A DNA stretch of 5,569 bases. Source: Firmicutes bacterium UBA6418 (GTDB lineage: Bacteria > Bacillota > Clostridia > Peptostreptococcales > Anaerovoracaceae). The DNA lies in assembly GCA_002439735.1 (NCBI GenBank), contig DJPG01000106.1:10489-16057 (forward strand), in the 5' to 3' direction. The notes beneath the pieces were generated by a model that was not told the origin of the DNA, did no database searches, and saw only the letters and a list, made by a program, of their open reading frames with translations. This document shows positions 1 to 5,045 of the stretch, piece after piece. The stretch's first letter is position 1. Each line of letters begins with the position of its first letter. A program made the position numbers and the translations under genes.

Positions 1-425
1 ATGCCCGCGCCGATGGCTGCCGCAACCGGCTCTTCCATCAGGTAAACGTCCTTACCGCCTGCCTGGGTCGCAGCCTCTTTGACCGCGCGCTTTTCCACCT
101 CGGTGACGCCGCTCGGTACGCAGACCATGATCTTCGGTTTGAAGAACCGACCGCTTCCGCAGGTCTTGCGGATGAAATATTTGAGCATTCGCTCGGTAAT
201 ATCGTAATCGGAAATCACGCCGTCGCGTAGCGGTCTGACCGCAACGATGTTGGACGGTGTCCTTCCGAGCATCTGTCTTGCTTCTTCCCCGACGGCCAGG
301 ATCTCGTCGGTATCGTTGTTGATCGCGACGACAGACGGCTCATTGAGGACGATTCCTTTCCCCTTGATGTATACGAGTACATTGGCTGTACCTAAGTCAA
401 TCCCAACTTCTGATGCAAATCCCAT
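1..425 (-). CDS. mreB: Rod shape-determining protein MreB/Mbl, N-terminal part (cut by window edge)
   Basis: Bacterial actin homologue that polymerises on the inner face of the membrane and guides the cell-wall elongation machinery. The frame reads 141 codons from the ATG at 425-423 and runs off the left edge in mid-codon, so well under half of a usual ~330-345 residue MreB is visible. Seen in the protein: the actin-fold phosphate-1 motif DLGTAN at residues 10-15, EPSVVA at 29-34, RPLRDGVISDY at 64-74, the VCVPSGVTEVEKRAV segment at 101-115, and EEPVAAAIGAG at 131-141 near the phosphate-2 region. The start is set by an AGAGGAG ribosome binding site at 435-441, nine bases upstream, and by the match to MreB N-termini (short leader, then VGIDLGTAN). 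Bacillota often carry MreB, Mbl and MreBH paralogues, and the fragment cannot separate them, so the symbol stands for the family. It is divergent from the radical SAM gene and has its own strong promoter. Confidence 0.95.
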   Translation of the reverse strand, partial: MGFASEVGIDLGTANVLVYIKGKGIVLNEPSVVAINNDTDEILAVGEEARQMLGRTPSNIVAVRPLRDGVISDYDITERMLKYFIRKTCGSGRFFKPKIMVCVPSGVTEVEKRAVKEAATQAGGKDVYLMEEPVAAAIGAG

Positions 426-479
426 ATCTGATATCTCCTCTTTTCTGCTTCTGTCATTATTTTATACAATTCTGAAAAT

Positions 480-508
480 ATTATATAAAATTTTCTTGCT
501 TTTTTCAA
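480..508 (-). promoter_or_regulatory. Sigma-A-type promoter of mreB
   Basis: On the minus strand TTGAAA (503-508) and a perfect TATAAT (480-485) are separated by exactly 17 bases, a near-consensus housekeeping promoter. The spacer is A/T-rich. Transcription would start near 473 and leave a leader of about 48 bases before the mreB ATG at 425, with the AGAGGAG site at 435-441. The promoter is read directly from sequence; its activity is inferred. Confidence 0.8.
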
Positions 509-516
509 TTTATTTC

Positions 517-550
517 TGCGAAAAAGATACAGAAGTTTGTGCGAAAAAGA
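517..550 (+). repeat. 11-bp direct repeat TGCGAAAAAGA, two copies 23 bp apart
   Basis: TGCGAAAAAGA occurs exactly at 517-527 and 540-550, a 23-bp period, or about two DNA helical turns. An overlapping smaller repeat, TTTGTGC, occurs at 536-542 and 553-559. The copies lie upstream of the mreB -35 (503-508) and upstream of or overlapping the probable radical SAM promoter. The position suggests operator or activator half-sites for the divergent pair. It could also be chance in an A-rich region. Confidence 0.45.
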
Positions 551-565
551 AATTTGTGCTAAACT
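537..565 (+). promoter_or_regulatory. Probable extended -10 promoter of the radical SAM gene
   Basis: TTGTGC (537-542), a 17-base spacer and TAAACT (560-565). The hexamers are weak matches (3/6 and 4/6), but a TG dinucleotide at 557-558 in the extended -10 position (TGCTAAACT) strengthens it. It would give a leader of roughly 60 bases before the ATG at 635. No better plus-strand candidate was seen in 426-634. Confidence 0.4.
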
Positions 566-574
566 GAAAGCAGT

Positions 575-603
575 CAGTTCTCCTGCGTCGATGCAGGTGG
601 CTG
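575..603 (+). other. Irregular hairpin in the 5' leader of the radical SAM gene
   Basis: CCTGC (582-586) pairs with GCAGG (593-597) around a six-base loop. The stem extends imperfectly outward through C580-G599 and U579-G600, then CAG (575-577) with CTG (601-603). It has no following T-run, so it is not a terminator. It lies about 8 bases before the purine-rich ribosome binding site AAGGAAAGGA (611-620). Possible RNA stability or translation element; modest support. Confidence 0.3.
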
Positions 604-634
604 CGATCCTAAGGAAAGGAACGGCTTTTTACTT

Positions 635-1741
635 ATGAAAAACCACGCGATCATCCCGATCTTCATCTCGCATCGCGGCTGTCCGAACGATTGTGTGTTC
701 TGCAATCAGAAAAAGATCACTGCGCGGGACGGTGACATTACGCCTGCCGATGTATCGAAAACGGTCGAAACCTGGCTCGCTACTCTCGGTGCTCTCCCGC
801 CGCAAAAGATCGAACTGGCCTTTTTCGGCGGTTCTTTTACCGGCATCCCGGCAGAGGAACAGATCGCTTTTTTACAGATCGCCAAGGCCTACAAGGATGC
901 CGGGCGCATCGGCAAGATCCATCTTTCCACCCGCCCCGACTATATCAATGAAGCGATCCTGGATCGTCTCAAGACATCCAGCGTCGATGTGATCGAGCTG
1001 GGTGTGCAGTCCTTTGATGAGGAAGTCCTGCGTCTTTCCGGCCGCGGCCACCGCGCGGATATCGTCTATCAAAGCGCCGCCCTGATCCAAGACTATGGCT
1101 TTACCCTCGGTATCCAGCTGATGATCGGTCTGCCCGGCGACACCTTGGAGAAAGATATTTTCTCGGCGTTGGAAACGGTCAAGATCGGCCCGCAGCTCGC
1201 GCGGCTGTACCCGACGGTCGTCATCCACGATACCGCGCTTTACGATGCCTGGCAGAACGGCACGTACACGCCGCTTTCGGAGGCGGAAGCTGTCGAACGT
1301 ACAAAGGCGATGTACGAAATCCTAGACGGCGCAGGGATCCGTATTATCCGGGTAGGGCTCAAATCCAGCGATATTCTGGCAGGAGAGACCGCCTTTCACC
1401 CGGCCTTCCGCCAGCTTGTCGAGGGCAGCATCGCCCGGGATCGTCTGGAAGCGCAGCTTGCGGCGCTGCTCTGCGGGTCTGTGCCGCCGAACCCGCCGAA
1501 CGCGCCGGCAGCCATACAGCCTGCCGTCCATGCAGCAGCCGGCATACAGCAGCCGAACCGCCGCGCCGTTGTTTTCGCGGCAAATCCGAAGTCCTATAAC
1601 AACCTCTTCGGTCACCGCGGCTGTAACCGCTCCTATTTTGCCGAAAAATATCCGAACATTGCGATCCGTTATGTTCGCGATGATTCGCTTACGGACGGAA
1701 TCTACCGCGTAACACCGCTATCTGCGTCCGAAACCTGGTGA
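635..1741 (+). CDS. Elp3-like radical SAM protein with radical-SAM C-terminal region
   Basis: A cytosolic radical S-adenosylmethionine enzyme of 368 residues whose substrate is not known. Cys16-x3-Cys20-x2-Cys23 (GCPNDCVFC) is the motif that binds the [4Fe-4S] cluster which cleaves SAM. Also seen are the SAM-binding GGSFTG at 65-70, STRPD at 98-102, ELGVQSF at 121-127 and QLMIGLPG at 161-168, all typical of the Elp3/MiaB/NifB superfamily. Residues 311-352 (NPKSYNNLFGHRGCNRSYF onward) resemble the conserved tail found in clostridial homologues. There is no Elp3 acetyltransferase domain, so tRNA-modifying Elp3 activity should not be assumed; such proteins are also often mislabelled as coproporphyrinogen oxidases. 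Residues 281-309 form a Pro/Ala/Gln/Asn-rich, apparently disordered insert between the catalytic and C-terminal parts. The ribosome binding site is AAGGAAAGGA at 611-620, 14 bases before the ATG, a rather long gap. No in-frame alternative start fits the N-terminus better. Confidence 0.88.
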   Translation: MKNHAIIPIFISHRGCPNDCVFCNQKKITARDGDITPADVSKTVETWLATLGALPPQKIELAFFGGSFTGIPAEEQIAFLQIAKAYKDAGRIGKIHLSTRPDYINEAILDRLKTSSVDVIELGVQSFDEEVLRLSGRGHRADIVYQSAALIQDYGFTLGIQLMIGLPGDTLEKDIFSALETVKIGPQLARLYPTVVIHDTALYDAWQNGTYTPLSEAEAVERTKAMYEILDGAGIRIIRVGLKSSDILAGETAFHPAFRQLVEGSIARDRLEAQLAALLCGSVPPNPPNAPAAIQPAVHAAAGIQQPNRRAVVFAANPKSYNNLFGHRGCNRSYFAEKYPNIAIRYVRDDSLTDGIYRVTPLSASETW

Positions 1742-1748
1742 AAAGAGA

Positions 1749-1777
1749 TTGCTCACGACACCGGGATATTGTATAAT
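1749..1777 (+). promoter_or_regulatory. Promoter of the ACT/PFL-family operon
   Basis: TTGCTC (1749-1754), a 17-base spacer and a perfect TATAAT (1772-1777). It starts eight bases after the radical SAM stop codon, so the downstream pair can be transcribed independently. The predicted start near 1784 leaves a leader of about 112 bases before the ATG at 1896. The -10 is perfect; the -35 matches only 3 of 6. Confidence 0.65.
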
Positions 1778-1821
1778 ATTTCTACCAATCGTTTTTTCGG
1801 CACTGCCGCAAGAGCAGAATC

Positions 1822-1867
1822 GCAAATTGCTTCTTTGCCGCCCCGAGGCAGCGCTTCGAAATAATTG
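1822..1867 (+). other. Possible structured leader of the ACT/PFL-family operon
   Basis: Between the predicted transcription start (about 1784) and the ribosome binding site, GCAA (1822-1825) pairs with TTGC (1864-1867). The pairing continues with bulges through TT-AA and TTC (1831-1833) with GAA (1858-1860), and an apical TGCC (1836-1839) pairs with GGCA (1847-1850). The structure ends about 12 bases before the AAAGGAG site. No known riboswitch class is recognised. The fold was worked out by eye and was not energy-scored. Confidence 0.3.
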
Positions 1868-1895
1868 CAAATCAAAACAAAGGAGAATCATAGAT

Positions 1896-2159
1896 ATGAA
1901 AGCAGTGATCACTGTTATCGGCAAAGATATGGTCGGTATCCTTGCCAGCGTCGCGCAGACGTGCGCGCAGCAGAACGCAAACGTTCTGGAAGTAACCCAG
2001 TCCATCCTCGAGGGATATTTCTGCATGGTTATGGTCATCGATATCAGCGCCATGACCTGTGAGATTGACACGCTCCACGAGGAGCTCATGACCGCAGTTC
2101 CGGATATGGTCGTTCATGTGATGCATGAAGACATTTTTAATTCCATGCACCGGATTTAA
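1896..2159 (+). CDS. Small ACT-domain protein (UPF0237 family)
   Basis: An 87-residue protein made of a single ACT domain, the fold that usually binds amino acids and regulates a partner by dimerising. The N-terminus reads MKAVITVIGKDMVGILASV: a first beta strand followed by the GKDxxGI turn (residues 9-15) at the usual ligand site, then the expected helix-strand-strand-helix-strand order. Length fits the UPF0237 family (about 90 residues). The ATG at 1896 is chosen because AAAGGAG lies at 1879-1885, ten bases upstream, and the protein then begins right at the first strand. The frame stays open back to 1749, but that extension is poor protein and overlaps the promoter. The PFL-family gene follows after 15 bases. 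This pair is conserved in many Bacillota and also occurs in streptococci, so a regulatory role on the partner is likely, though the ligand is unknown. Confidence 0.9.
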   Translation: MKAVITVIGKDMVGILASVAQTCAQQNANVLEVTQSILEGYFCMVMVIDISAMTCEIDTLHEELMTAVPDMVVHVMHEDIFNSMHRI

Positions 2160-2174
2160 GTTGGGAGGGAACGG

Positions 2175-3539
2175 ATGGCTATGCTGAATTTTAACGACAT
2201 CATGGAAACCATCACGATGATCCAGGAGGAAAATCTCGATATCCGAACGATCACGATGGGTATTTCCCTGCTCGACTGCGCAGACAGCGACATTGATCGC
2301 GCCTGTGAAAAGGTCTACAACAAAATCTATACGAAAGCAAAGGATCTGGTCGCCACCGGCGAGCAGATTGAAAAGAAATACGGCATCCCGATCGTCAACA
2401 AACGCATCAGCGTGACGCCGATCGCAATGCTGGCTGCCGTCAGCGGCGGCGATCCGGTCAAGTATGCCAAGACGCTGGATCGCGCGGCCAAGGCCGTCGG
2501 GGTAAACTTTATCGGCGGCTACAGCGCGCTGGTGCAGAAAGGCTTCAGCGCCGGAGACCGCCAGCTGATCGAATCCATTCCACGCGCCCTGGCAGAAACG
2601 GACTTCGTCTGCTCCTCGGTCAACATCGGCTCTACCAAGGCCGGCATCAATATGGACGCCGTGGCCATGATGGGCAAGGTGGTACGCGAAGCCTCCGAGC
2701 TGACCAAGGATCGGCAGTGCATCGGCGCGGCCAAGCTGGTGGTATTCTGCAACGCGCCGGAGGATAATCCGTTCATGGCCGGCGCTTTCCACGGCGTCGG
2801 TGAACCGGACGTCGTTTTGAATGTCGGCGTTTCCGGCCCGGGCGTGGTGCGCGCGGCGCTGGCCAAGCTGCCGGACGACGCGCCGCTGCATGAAGTCGCG
2901 GAGCTGATCAAAAAGACCGCCTTCAAGATCACCCGTATGGGTCAGCTGGTCGGTAGCGAGGCATCGCGCATGCTGGGCGTTCCGTTCGGCATCATCGATC
3001 TTTCACTGGCGCCGACCCCGGCGGTCGGTGACTCGGTTGCCTATATCCTGGAAGAGATCGGTCTGGAACAGTGCGGCACCCACGGCACGACGGCCGCGCT
3101 GGCCATGCTCAACGATGCCGTGAAAAAAGGCGGCGTGATGGCTTCCTCCTCGGTCGGCGGGCTGTCCGGTGCTTTCATCCCGGTGACGGAGGATGCGGGC
3201 ATGATCGCCGCGGCAAGAAGCGGCTGCCTGGAAATCGAAAAACTGGAAGCGATGACCGCGGTCTGCTCTGTCGGTCTGGATATGATCGTCATCCCGGGTG
3301 AAACTCCGGCGGAGACGATCTCGGCGATCATCGCCGACGAGGCGGCCATCGGTATGGTCAATTCCAAGACGACCGCGGTTCGTGTGATCCCTGCCATCGG
3401 GCTTGCCGAGGGCGAAGAACTGGATTTCGGCGGTCTTTTGGGCAACGGGCCGGTCATGAAGCTGCACACGCAGTCTTCCGCCAAGATGATCCGGCGCGGC
3501 GGCAGGATCCCGGCGCCGATGCAGAGTTTGAAGAATTAA
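2175..3539 (+). CDS. PFL family protein (UPF0210, DUF711)
   Basis: A 454-residue cytosolic protein of the UPF0210 family, whose fold is related to pyruvate formate-lyase/anaerobic ribonucleotide reductase but whose reaction is unknown. Near full length for the family (about 445-455). Conserved blocks seen: LDIRTITMGISLLDC at 21-35, IPIVNKRISVTPI at 71-83, FIGGYSALVQKG at 112-123, CSSVNIGSTKAGINM at 146-160, NPFMAGAFHGVGEPD at 188-202, NVGVSGPGVV at 206-215, LAPTPAVGDS at 278-287, GTHGTTAALA at 301-310, GGLSGAFIPV at 328-337 and RGGRIPAP at 441-448. I see no classical glycyl-radical motif (RVxGY) near the C-terminus, so glycyl-radical chemistry should not be assumed. GGGAGG at 2163-2168 sits six bases before the ATG at 2175; a second in-frame ATG at 2181 could be the true start, since many homologues begin near that residue. 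Co-transcribed with the ACT gene. A strong hairpin follows the stop codon. Confidence 0.95.
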   Translation: MAMLNFNDIMETITMIQEENLDIRTITMGISLLDCADSDIDRACEKVYNKIYTKAKDLVATGEQIEKKYGIPIVNKRISVTPIAMLAAVSGGDPVKYAKTLDRAAKAVGVNFIGGYSALVQKGFSAGDRQLIESIPRALAETDFVCSSVNIGSTKAGINMDAVAMMGKVVREASELTKDRQCIGAAKLVVFCNAPEDNPFMAGAFHGVGEPDVVLNVGVSGPGVVRAALAKLPDDAPLHEVAELIKKTAFKITRMGQLVGSEASRMLGVPFGIIDLSLAPTPAVGDSVAYILEEIGLEQCGTHGTTAALAMLNDAVKKGGVMASSSVGGLSGAFIPVTEDAGMIAAARSGCLEIEKLEAMTAVCSVGLDMIVIPGETPAETISAIIADEAAIGMVNSKTTAVRVIPAIGLAEGEELDFGGLLGNGPVMKLHTQSSAKMIRRGGRIPAPMQSLKN

Positions 3540-3583
3540 GCGCGGAAAGGCGCGCAGCTGCTTCCTGCGGGGCGCGCCGCGCT
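3539..3583 (+). terminator. GC-rich hairpin after the PFL-family gene (terminator-like, no U-tract)
   Basis: GGCGCGC (3549-3555) pairs perfectly with GCGCGCC (3572-3578). AGCGC (3539-3543) and GCGCT (3579-3583) extend the stem below a five-base bulge. It begins within the TAA stop codon. The bases that follow (GTATGGGCTTGTATG) are not a U-run, so it does not meet the intrinsic-terminator rule. It may protect the mRNA 3' end, act as a partial terminator or rely on Rho. Confidence 0.4.
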
Positions 3584-3626
3584 GTATGGGCTTGTATGTC
3601 AGGTAAAAAACGAGGATTTTATTTCC

Positions 3627-4712
3627 ATGAACATTGTATCTTATGCCACGCAAAATATGAAACCGTTTCAGGGTCAGGCTTTCCATTCCGTGGACAGTCT
3701 GATTCTGTCTTGCGTTGTTTATATGCACTTTCCACGCAATAACCCTGCGCTCTGCGGTTGGGACGGCATTCCCCTGCCCGCACTTTTTCACGCGGAGGAT
3801 TTTGACATGATCTTTGAGCACGTCTACGACGCACCGGCAAGCAAGGAACTGCTGACCGCGCTGATCGCCAGTCCGCGTTTCCGCGAGATCCGCGTAAAAG
3901 GCTACGTCCAGCAGAGCGACCGCTCCGAGGAAAAGCAGTTTGCCGCCATGACCTTTGATCTGCCGGATGGCTCGTCTTATATCGCATTCCGCGGAACGGA
4001 TGCCACGATCGTCGGCTGGAAAGAGGATTTTAATATGGCGTTCCAGTATCCGGTTCCATCGCAGGCGGAAGCTGCGGACTATCTGAACGAGGCTGCCGGC
4101 CACTGCCGCGGTCCGCTATACGTCGGCGGCCATTCTAAGGGCGGCAATCTGGCCGTTTACGCCGCTGCCAACTGCCTGCCGGATGTCTCGACGCGGCTTA
4201 TGCGTGTCTTTTCACACGACGGACCCGGTTTCCTCGAACAAGCGTTGCAAAGCGAGGCTTTCCGGCATGTGCTCCCCAAGATCGAAAAAACATTGCCGCA
4301 GTCCTCGATGATCGGCATGCTGCTGGAACACCAGGAGAACTATAAGATCGTCAAAAGCAGTAGCATCAGCATCTGGCAGCATAACCCGTTTTCATGGGAG
4401 GTCAAGGGGGATGATTTCAGCTATTGCTCCGAGTTGACCGGAGATGCCCGTTATCTTAACGCAACGCTGAACCAGTGGATCCGTGCTATGACGGCGGAGG
4501 AACGCGCCCAACTGGTCGATACCATTTACGGTCTGATCGATCTGGACAATATCGCCACCTTTGCACAACTGCGTGCCGAATGGCAGACGAGTTTTCCTGA
4601 GATCTTCCGGAGTTTTTCCGACCTGAGTCCGCAGAACAAAGCCTTTTTGCTGCAGATGCTCAAGGCGCTGGCGTCGATGGGCATTAAAAATTTTCCTGAG
4701 TTATTCGAGTGA
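3627..4712 (+). CDS. Mbeg1-like alpha/beta hydrolase (DUF2974 family)
   Basis: A 361-residue lipase-like alpha/beta hydrolase, probably cytosolic because no signal peptide or membrane segment is seen; its substrate is unknown. The nucleophile elbow is GHSKG at 168-172, making Ser170 the predicted catalytic serine, preceded by a strand (GPLYVG) and followed by a helix (GNLAVYAA), as in lipases. FRGTD at 121-125 is the usual oxyanion-side motif of class-3-like lipases. FSHDGPGF at 195-202 offers Asp198 as acid, and QHNPFSW at 251-257 offers His252 as base; these triad assignments are inferred. The start is set by GAGGA at 3612-3616, ten bases before the ATG. The gene lies 87 bases after the PFL-family gene, past a GC-rich hairpin, and I could not find a convincing promoter, so it may be read through from upstream or have a weak one. 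Codon and base usage match the genes before it. Bacillota genomes often carry such proteins as uncharacterised genes. Confidence 0.9.
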   Translation: MNIVSYATQNMKPFQGQAFHSVDSLILSCVVYMHFPRNNPALCGWDGIPLPALFHAEDFDMIFEHVYDAPASKELLTALIASPRFREIRVKGYVQQSDRSEEKQFAAMTFDLPDGSSYIAFRGTDATIVGWKEDFNMAFQYPVPSQAEAADYLNEAAGHCRGPLYVGGHSKGGNLAVYAAANCLPDVSTRLMRVFSHDGPGFLEQALQSEAFRHVLPKIEKTLPQSSMIGMLLEHQENYKIVKSSSISIWQHNPFSWEVKGDDFSYCSELTGDARYLNATLNQWIRAMTAEERAQLVDTIYGLIDLDNIATFAQLRAEWQTSFPEIFRSFSDLSPQNKAFLLQMLKALASMGIKNFPELFE

Positions 4713-4753
4713 AGCATGCGAGTGGCTCGATCACGGAAGCCGACAGCAAACGC

Positions 4754-4775
4754 GGCCTGATTCCGGAAGCAGACC
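4754..4775. terminator. Hairpin flanked by weak T-rich sequence, possible terminator
   Basis: GGCCTG (4754-4759) pairs with CAGACC (4770-4775), one pair being a G-U wobble, around ATTCCGGAAG, which is partly self-complementary. On the plus strand it is followed by TTAAATTGCCTTT, a weak U-rich tail that could end the hydrolase transcript 41 bases past its stop codon. On the minus strand it begins right after the TAA (4778-4776) of the short frame, so it could serve either direction. Moderate to low support. Confidence 0.35.
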
Positions 4776-4895
4776 TTAAATTGCCTTTACAATCTTCTTT
4801 TTACAGTTTGAAATCGTATCCATGCTATAAAAATCTTCCCATTCTGTCAGTACGAAACCGTTGGTCGTGTTTATGAAAGATTCGGAAGCCTCCAT
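4776..4895 (-). CDS. Unrecognised short open frame, possible small gene or C-terminal remnant
   Basis: From ATG (4895-4893) to TAA (4778-4776) the minus strand encodes 39 residues, starting MEASESFINTTNGF and ending NCKKKIVKAI. The same frame stays open upstream to the TAG at 4964-4962, giving 61 readable codons. The composition looks protein-like (Trp, Phe, Tyr, Asp, Glu and a lysine-rich tail). A CGGAG sequence five bases before the ATG could serve as a ribosome binding site. The base composition is more AT-rich than in the neighbouring genes. I do not recognise the family. It could be a small gene, the decayed 3' end of a gene disrupted near the IS insertion, part of a dispersed repeat, or chance. 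An opposite-strand frame covers the same bases, which weakens the case. Confidence 0.25.
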   Translation of the reverse strand: MEASESFINTTNGFVLTEWEDFYSMDTISNCKKKIVKAI

Positions 4896-5000
4896 TGTTA
4901 CTCCGTCATTACCAAAAGCCTGCCCTCCTCCTTGCGGCAAGGCTGCCGAAAGCCTCAGAGCCTATTCCGATAATAATGGATCCTCTTGTCAAGACATTTG

Positions 5001-5024
5001 TTCACGAATTTATCGTGAATTTTT
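5001..5024 (+). terminator. Terminator-like hairpin inside the IS end
   Basis: TTCACGA (5001-5007) pairs perfectly with TCGTGAA (5013-5019) around a five-base AT-rich loop, followed by TTTTT (5020-5024). This matches an intrinsic terminator for plus-strand transcription entering the IS from the left. It would limit antisense RNA over the transposase. In the minus direction the stem is not followed by a T-run, so it is a poor terminator for the transposase itself. Confidence 0.55.
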
Positions 5025-5045
5025 ACGACTGTTTTGGGCGCTTCG

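Larger units (their letters stand above)
4713..4976. other. Spacer between the hydrolase gene and the IS: no confident gene
   Basis: No convincing gene is found in these 264 bases. They hold a hairpin at 4754-4775, a short minus-strand open frame (4776-4961) and a near-palindrome CCTTGC-G-GCAAGG at 4930-4942. No tRNA or other RNA gene is recognised. The forward frame at 4861-5076 runs opposite to the minus-strand frame and crosses the presumed IS end, so it is not accepted. Confidence 0.6.

Noticed and set aside
247..567. 106-residue plus-strand open frame
   Set aside because: It is the reverse of the mreB start and then runs through the mreB promoter region. The protein lacks any domain.
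1749..1895. Upstream extension of the ACT-domain protein by 49 codons
   Set aside because: The extension overlaps the promoter, has no ribosome binding site and precedes the conserved first beta strand, whereas the ATG at 1896 has AAAGGAG ten bases upstream.
1872..2891. 339-residue minus-strand open frame
   Set aside because: Antisense to the ACT and PFL-family genes, with the His/Asp/Arg-rich composition of a shadow frame and no recognisable motif.
3440..3539. Glycyl-radical site at the C-terminus of the PFL-family protein
   Set aside because: The only glycine-rich segment is RGGRIPAP, which does not match the RVxGY-type motif, so the PFL name reflects fold similarity only.
3003..4103. 366-residue minus-strand open frame
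   Set aside because: It lies antisense to two well-recognised genes and bridges their intergenic hairpin. Its product is rich in Arg, His and Asp with no domain, as expected from the reverse frame of GC-rich coding DNA.
4705..4730. TCGAG...CTCGA inverted repeat just after the hydrolase stop region
   Set aside because: Only five base pairs around a 16-base loop with no U-tract, and it overlaps the coding end, so it is not a credible terminator.
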